Below are positions 60,007 to 64,000 of a DNA stretch of 64,000 bases, in pieces (within the stretch, counting starts at the first letter, position 1; each line of letters starts with the position of its first letter). Location: contig NZ_CP037952.1 in NCBI RefSeq assembly GCF_004358345.1, positions 1,302,001 through 1,366,000 on the forward strand. The letters are read 5' to 3'. Source of the stretch: Parashewanella spongiae (GTDB lineage: Bacteria; Pseudomonadota; Gammaproteobacteria; Enterobacterales; Shewanellaceae). Made by a program: the position numbers and the translations under genes. Below the pieces are notes generated by a model. It ran no database searches. It saw only the letters and a list, made by a program, of their open reading frames with translations, and was not told where the DNA came from.

Positions 60007-60279
60007 ATTACAGTAATTAAGTGCTCAACTCAGAGCCATGTATGTGCTCAAAGTGCAATCGAAATTGATGAAGGCATAGTTATTCTACGTCAAGACAATT
60101 TTGAGAAGTATTCTTTATAAACCAAAGTGAGCACATACAAGCTCCCGAAGGACAAGGCTAAAGGGTTTCATTACTGTGTTACAAGCACTTGAATTATCCC
60201 GATAGTACTTCGAGCTTGTGCCTTGCACTGAAATCCTTTAGCTCTTGCTGAGTGAGAGATTAATTACTGTAATTGGTAT
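60007..60279. mobile_element. MITE family 2, copy G, main part
   Basis: It continues the end fragment at 56914 and runs to the inverted end AATTGGTAT at 60279. It is in reverse orientation to copies E and F and shares CATACAAGCTCCCGAAGG and CTTTAGCTCTTGCTGAGTG with them. It is the oldest layer of the stack, since the IS1595 element sits inside it. Confidence 0.83.
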
Positions 60280-60291
60280 AATGCAATAGTC

Positions 60292-60319
60292 AAAAAAAAG
60301 CGACCAATTTAAGGTCGCT
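60292..60319 (-). terminator. Rho-independent terminator of the ClC gene
   Basis: On the minus strand AGCGACC pairs with GGTCGCT around a 7-base loop, and is followed by TTTTTTTTG. It lies 153 bases past the ClC stop codon. Confidence 0.8.
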
Positions 60320-60365
60320 GGATTCCTAAAAGGAATTGATGATAAATATTATCAATAAAGGGAGA

Positions 60366-60407
60366 ATGATGATGAACAATCAAAGTTTAAGTAACCTGTT
60401 CATATAG
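60366..60407 (+). CDS. Candidate 13-residue peptide
   Basis: AAAGGGAG is followed by three ATG codons in one frame and the peptide MMMNNQSLSNLFI before TAG. The ribosome site is strong for so short a frame. It lies on the strand opposite the ClC transcript, between the ClC stop and its terminator, with no gene downstream on the plus strand. It may be a small peptide, part of an antisense RNA, or chance. Confidence 0.25.
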   Translation: MMMNNQSLSNLFI

Positions 60408-60472
60408 TCAGACAGCCTCTTTTAAAATTAGTTCAAAATATTTTTCAATAATTTGAAAAATATTTTGAAGGG

Positions 60473-62197
60473 TTAAACGTAACCTTTATTGATTTCAGTT
60501 TGTAGATTTGACCAACTGATTACACCTATAATATTTGTATGGTTGTTTTGATAGATAGCCACTTCTCCTGCGCGTTTTGGAGATAGAAGTTTGTAGGCGT
60601 CATCAATACTGGCAGTGTCTGGTAATAATGGCACAGGTTGAGCTGAAAGCGCTGAATCTTCCCCATCTACCTGCACTTCGAGTTGAAGCATATGTATTTG
60701 CTCATCAGGTTTTCTGATCAATACAGGTCTTCCATCCGCGCGTTTTAATACTTCTAACAACAATTCTGAATTTTGATTCATCACAATAAATTGAGTATTC
60801 ATCATTGAGCGTACGCCTCTTTTTTGTAGGCCTAAATTTAAAGGTGGAACTTTATAGCCGAGTCCCATAATTTCAAGTTGTTTGAAAAATATCGAGCGAC
60901 AATTAAACACCTGATATGCGATTAAAAATGCAGGAACTGTGACAAACATAGCGGGTAAAATAATACTGGTGTCATTCGTTAACTCAAGTAATGCGACTAA
61001 AGCGGCTAGTGGTGCACTCAGGCAAACTCCCATCATGGCTGTCATGCCAATAACAGCATATAAGCCAATATAAGGTGCGCTTTCAGGAAATATTAGGACA
61101 CTGAGTAATGCTATGATAGCCCCCAGTAATGCGCCTATCCCGTACAATGAACCAATTATTCCCCCCGGAACGCCAAGCCCTATAGCACAAGAGGTGGCGA
61201 TAGTTTTTGCGAACAACAGGGCAATGAGCAGCCCTAAACCAGAATGCTCACTGATGGCAGCATTTATGGCTAGTTCGCCATTACCAAGGGCTTGAGGAAG
61301 GAAAAAACCTATTGTTGTGGTAATTAATCCAGCAAGTAATAATTTATTGAGTAAAGGCCAAGGTTTACTTTTTTCAGTAACGATTAGCAGTGAAAAGTTA
61401 AAAAATGCTGAGCAACAACCTAGTGCTAATCCGCCAATCAGTAATATTGGATAGTGATCAAGCGGGATGTGGATAACATTGATGATTTCGAACTCATGTA
61501 CATTTCCGAAGGCGAGTCGGCTACTGAGCGCCCCACACACTGCGGCCAGTAATATCGGAAAGAAATAATGTATTCGGTATTCTCGAACGATGACTTCAAA
61601 GACAAATATTACGGCCGCGAGAGGAGCATTAAACGTTGCTGCGATACCAGCAGCAACGCCGCTGGCACACATGATTCGAATACAGTTATCAGGCAGTTTA
61701 AACTTCTCAGCAATGACACTTGCGGTTACAGCTCCAAGGTGAATTGCGGGCCCTTCTCGACCGACTGAAAAATTGCAAGCTAACGCGACTAAAGCTTGAA
61801 AAAATTGCCCTGGCGCCGATTGCAGAGGGATTTTTCCATAATGAAGTTTGTAGCGATGCATCACATAGGCAATCCCCATTCTTTGGTATCGCTTGGAGGT
61901 TATTTTAGCTATTCCCCAGATAACTAAAGCGCCCAACAAGGGAAGATAGATACGATAATCAGTATAATCTGGACTAAAGCTCATCTGTTTAAGCTCAGTA
62001 TAATCGTAAGAAGCATTCAAAATGAGTCGGAACATTATAATTACAGCAGAAGCTGCAATCGCAAAAGCTAATGCAAGCAAGCACAGCTGTATACTTGTCT
62101 TACCTTCCGATAAGTGATCCTTTAAACCATTTCTTAAATAGTTGTTAATGGCTAAGAAACTGCGAGTATTTGCGACTTTTTTTATAGTAGAATGCAC
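60473..62197 (-). CDS. ClC-family chloride channel or H+/Cl- exchanger
   Basis: The 574-residue protein has about ten or more membrane segments and the ClC signatures NFSVGREGPAIHLGAV (GREGP), GLGVPGGIIGSLYGIGALLGA (usually GxFxP, here GGIIG) and AVIGMTAMMGVCLSAPLAALVALLELT. The C-terminal 130 residues are soluble and CBS-like (LKRADGRPVLIRKPDEQIHML, GVISWSNLQTEI). It moves chloride across the inner membrane; whether it is a channel or an exchanger depends on a gating Glu (present in GREGP). It is divergent from the gene at 62257. Confidence 0.92.
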   Translation of the reverse strand: MHSTIKKVANTRSFLAINNYLRNGLKDHLSEGKTSIQLCLLALAFAIAASAVIIMFRLILNASYDYTELKQMSFSPDYTDYRIYLPLLGALVIWGIAKITSKRYQRMGIAYVMHRYKLHYGKIPLQSAPGQFFQALVALACNFSVGREGPAIHLGAVTASVIAEKFKLPDNCIRIMCASGVAAGIAATFNAPLAAVIFVFEVIVREYRIHYFFPILLAAVCGALSSRLAFGNVHEFEIINVIHIPLDHYPILLIGGLALGCCSAFFNFSLLIVTEKSKPWPLLNKLLLAGLITTTIGFFLPQALGNGELAINAAISEHSGLGLLIALLFAKTIATSCAIGLGVPGGIIGSLYGIGALLGAIIALLSVLIFPESAPYIGLYAVIGMTAMMGVCLSAPLAALVALLELTNDTSIILPAMFVTVPAFLIAYQVFNCRSIFFKQLEIMGLGYKVPPLNLGLQKRGVRSMMNTQFIVMNQNSELLLEVLKRADGRPVLIRKPDEQIHMLQLEVQVDGEDSALSAQPVPLLPDTASIDDAYKLLSPKRAGEVAIYQNNHTNIIGVISWSNLQTEINKGYV

Positions 62198-62256
62198 TAA
62201 GTTGGCCTGAGTTAATCTAGGATTAAGAATGGTTTTTAGCTAAAAGGTAATAATTA

Positions 62257-63063
62257 ATGCCAAATTATGAGCGCTGGCGCAATCGCCTGCAAGTGATTGA
62301 ACATAAATATCTTCCATTAAATCGATATTTATTTTTGATCGTTGTTCTGGCTTTCTGTCTAGGAGTCGTAAGTTATTACTATTCTCAAGACTTCCTATCC
62401 GAAAAATCACATGAAGCCCATGAAATAGCAAAGCTTAAGAAAAGCTTGAATCATCAAGCGCAAGAATTAGCCACGAGAAACCTTGAAATAAGCATCGAAA
62501 AAGAAGCTAATGCGAATATGGAAGTGATGTTTCTTGAGCAAGAACATAAGATAAAAAAACTTGCGCGTGAGTTATCTTTTTATCGCAGTATTATGACACC
62601 AGAAAAAACGGCTGAAGGGATCAGTGTTTATGATTTAAAACTTGAGCCATCAATTATTCAAGATAAAAAAGATCTCACTTTAGTATTGATCCAGCAATCA
62701 AAGCGGCAACGCTCAGTTAAGGGACATGTTCAACTCACATTGATTGGTGTGAAAGACGGTAAAGAAGTTCGGCAATCTCTTAATGAGCTCTCTCAATCAA
62801 AATTTAAATTTAACTTTAGGTTTTTTCAGGAGCTGAATGCGAGGTTATCTCTCCCTAGTGAAGTAGATTGGAAAAAAGTGTTAGTAAAAGTAATTGTGCC
62901 AGCAAGTCGTTGGAGCAAAGCTCAGCAAACTGAAAGAGGATTTGAAATGACAGAGCTTGAGGCGAACAAAGCTTCGTTGATACAAGACGCCGTTGATGAT
63001 TTAATGCAGCAAAAAGCACTTAAAGATGAAACAAAAGTAGAAGCTGGAACTGAAACTCAGTGA
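62257..63063 (+). CDS. Membrane-anchored coiled-coil protein, DUF6776 type
   Basis: The 268-residue protein has one membrane segment (about 25-44, FLIVVLAFCLGVVSYYYSQ), a coiled coil (about 50-112, rich in Glu/Lys/Leu) and a beta-rich periplasmic domain (about 125-225). The domain has LTLVLIQQSKRQRSVKGHVQLTLIGVKDGK and SKFKFNFRFFQELNARLSLP. Such proteins lie next to erpA or bactofilin genes in Shewanella and Vibrio; the role is unknown. A downstream gap of 63 bases separates it from erpA. Confidence 0.7.
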   Translation: MPNYERWRNRLQVIEHKYLPLNRYLFLIVVLAFCLGVVSYYYSQDFLSEKSHEAHEIAKLKKSLNHQAQELATRNLEISIEKEANANMEVMFLEQEHKIKKLARELSFYRSIMTPEKTAEGISVYDLKLEPSIIQDKKDLTLVLIQQSKRQRSVKGHVQLTLIGVKDGKEVRQSLNELSQSKFKFNFRFFQELNARLSLPSEVDWKKVLVKVIVPASRWSKAQQTERGFEMTELEANKASLIQDAVDDLMQQKALKDETKVEAGTETQ

Positions 63064-63126
63064 ATACTTGAACAAACAACTAAGGTATTAGATAATTCCT
63101 CACAATAGAGAAATTAAGAGGTTTTG

Positions 63127-63543
63127 ATGTCGGAACAAACTGAAACTGCGGTAGTAGAAGTAGAACAATTTGGAAATGATCAAGAAAATGCAGTTGAAGA
63201 ACAAACAGATGCAGCATTGCCAATCCAGTTCTCCGACGAAGCAGCGAGCAAAGTAAAAACCTTACTTGAGGAAGAAGAAAATCCAGAGTTAAAGCTTCGA
63301 GTTTATGTAACTGGTGGTGGATGTTCTGGTTTCCAGTATGGTTTCACATTCGATGAAAAAGTAAACGAAGGCGACTTTACGATTGAGAAACAAGGCGTAT
63401 TATTGGTTGTCGATCCAATGAGCTTGCAATATTTAGTCGGTGGTGTCGTTGATTATACTTCTGGGCTTGAAGGCTCTCGGTTTTTTGTGAAAAACCCTAA
63501 TGCCACGACGACTTGTGGTTGTGGAGCGAGCTTCTCAGTTTAG
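63127..63543 (+). CDS. erpA: Iron-sulfur cluster insertion protein ErpA
   Basis: ErpA is an A-type carrier that passes Fe-S clusters to targets such as IspG. ATG 63127 follows AAGAGG; TTG at 63124 is less likely. The 138-residue protein has the three cluster cysteines in [14 protein letters not shown] and [11 protein letters not shown]. An acidic N-terminal extension of about 30 residues precedes the usual ErpA start ([19 protein letters not shown]); ErpA is normally about 115 residues, so the extension is a distinctive feature. Confidence 0.94.
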   Translation: MSEQTETAVVEVEQFGNDQENAVEEQTDAALPIQFSDEAASKVKTLLEEEENPELKLRVYVTGGGCSGFQYGFTFDEKVNEGDFTIEKQGVLLVVDPMSLQYLVGGVVDYTSGLEGSRFFVKNPNATTTCGCGASFSV

Positions 63544-63569
63544 TAGTTTGCTGAAATAGCAACTGATTT

Positions 63570-63592
63570 AGCCGGATTTATCCGGCTTTTTA
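63570..63592 (+). terminator. Rho-independent terminator after erpA
   Basis: AGCCGGA and TCCGGCT form a perfect stem with a TTTA loop, followed by TTTTAG. Confidence 0.85.
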
Positions 63593-63638
63593 GTACCTGA
63601 AAATGGGTATAAAACTGAAATGTACGGAATCTGATTTT

Positions 63639-64000
63639 ATGGATCGAAAAAGCTTGCGACAATCGATAAGAAAGCAGAGAAACGCGCTTACAAGGCAGCA
63701 GCAAGAGAGCTTTTCTTTCCAAGGTGCGTCGAGAATACTTGATTGCCTTAAAAACAAACAAGTGAAGACAGTTGCTTTATATTTATCGAACGATGGTGAG
63801 CTTGATACCACTCCGCTCATAGAGAAATTGTGGGAAAAATCTATTCGAGTTTGTTTACCTGTTTTGCACCCATTTAATAAAGGCCAGCTATTGTTCCTGC
63901 ATTATGATGGGAAAAGTAAAATGCGATACAACAAATATGGTATTGCTGAACCTTGTCTTGATATTCGTAATGTTATTCCGGTGACAGAGTTAGATGTGAT
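63639..64000 (+). CDS. ygfA: 5-formyltetrahydrofolate cyclo-ligase, 3' part missing
   Basis: The gene runs off the right edge after 120 codons. The start is ATG 63639. The protein begins with RKSLRQSIRKQRNALTRQQQ, an Arg-rich helix typical of the family, then VALYLSNDGELDTTPLIEKLW and the substrate-site strand VCLPVLHPFNKGQLLFLHYD with MRYNKYGIAEP. It would convert 5-formyl-THF to 5,10-methenyl-THF using ATP. In E. coli 6S RNA stands just upstream of this gene; the 95-base gap here is too short for it. Confidence 0.9.
   Translation, partial: MDRKSLRQSIRKQRNALTRQQQESFSFQGASRILDCLKNKQVKTVALYLSNDGELDTTPLIEKLWEKSIRVCLPVLHPFNKGQLLFLHYDGKSKMRYNKYGIAEPCLDIRNVIPVTELDV

Noticed and set aside
63544-63638. 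6S RNA upstream of ygfA
   Set aside because: The gap is only 95 bases and contains the erpA terminator; 6S RNA is about 180 bases, so it must be elsewhere.

Overview
The window is a stretch of chromosome from an AT-rich gammaproteobacterium, most likely a member of the Shewanellaceae. The order rlmD-relA-mazG-pyrG-eno-ftsB-ispD-ispF-truD-surE-pcm-nlpD-rpoS-mutS-recA-recX-alaS-lysC-csrA-tRNA-Ser/Arg, with barA and recN just upstream, is the order I know from Shewanella. The heavy load of small inverted-repeat elements and insertion sequences fits a genus such as Parashewanella. That genus name is inference, not something the sequence proves.

Positions 1-5300 hold a partial VOC protein, an FMN reductase divergent from a cysteine-rich regulator, rsuA, purT and two unknown genes. 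Positions 5355-29575 are the conserved core: SOS gene recN with two LexA boxes, barA, RNA modification (rlmD, truD), stringent response (relA, mazG), pyrG, eno, cell division (ftsB), isoprenoid synthesis (ispDF), the surE-pcm-nlpD-rpoS stress block, then mutS, recA and recX. Positions 29576-35450 hold a repeat-filled gap, alaS, lysC, csrA and a Ser-Arg-Arg-Arg-Arg-Ser tRNA cluster. BarA and CsrA are two ends of one known regulatory pathway (BarA/UvrY - Csr RNAs - CsrA).

Positions 35533-49033 are more mixed: an unknown Ser/Thr-rich protein, a dicarboxylate/amino-acid symporter, a YqaA-type membrane protein, an intact 1.7-kb insertion sequence with a 9-bp target duplication, gshA with two lipoprotein genes, a repeat cluster, a GAF-GGDEF protein, purEK, a small membrane protein and rdgC. 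Positions 49250-54133 form a phosphate module: a porin and pstS, each behind Pho-box-like 11-bp repeats, flank phoB-phoR.

Positions 54134-60320 are a mobile-element graveyard. They hold a decayed group II intron split by a MITE, then a nested stack in which a MITE was hit by an IS1595-family element, which was hit by an IS4-family element and by two further MITEs. Target duplications let the order of some insertions be read. The window ends with a ClC channel gene, a coiled-coil membrane protein, erpA and the start of a 5-formyltetrahydrofolate cyclo-ligase gene.

The clearest candidate for something undescribed is a non-autonomous element family (about 233-263 bp, ends CCTARAAACATCAG). It has four typical copies, one divergent copy and one truncated relative here. 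Its 5-bp target duplications follow the pattern A/T-T-N-A-A/T, and some copies carry an open frame that reads outward through the element end.
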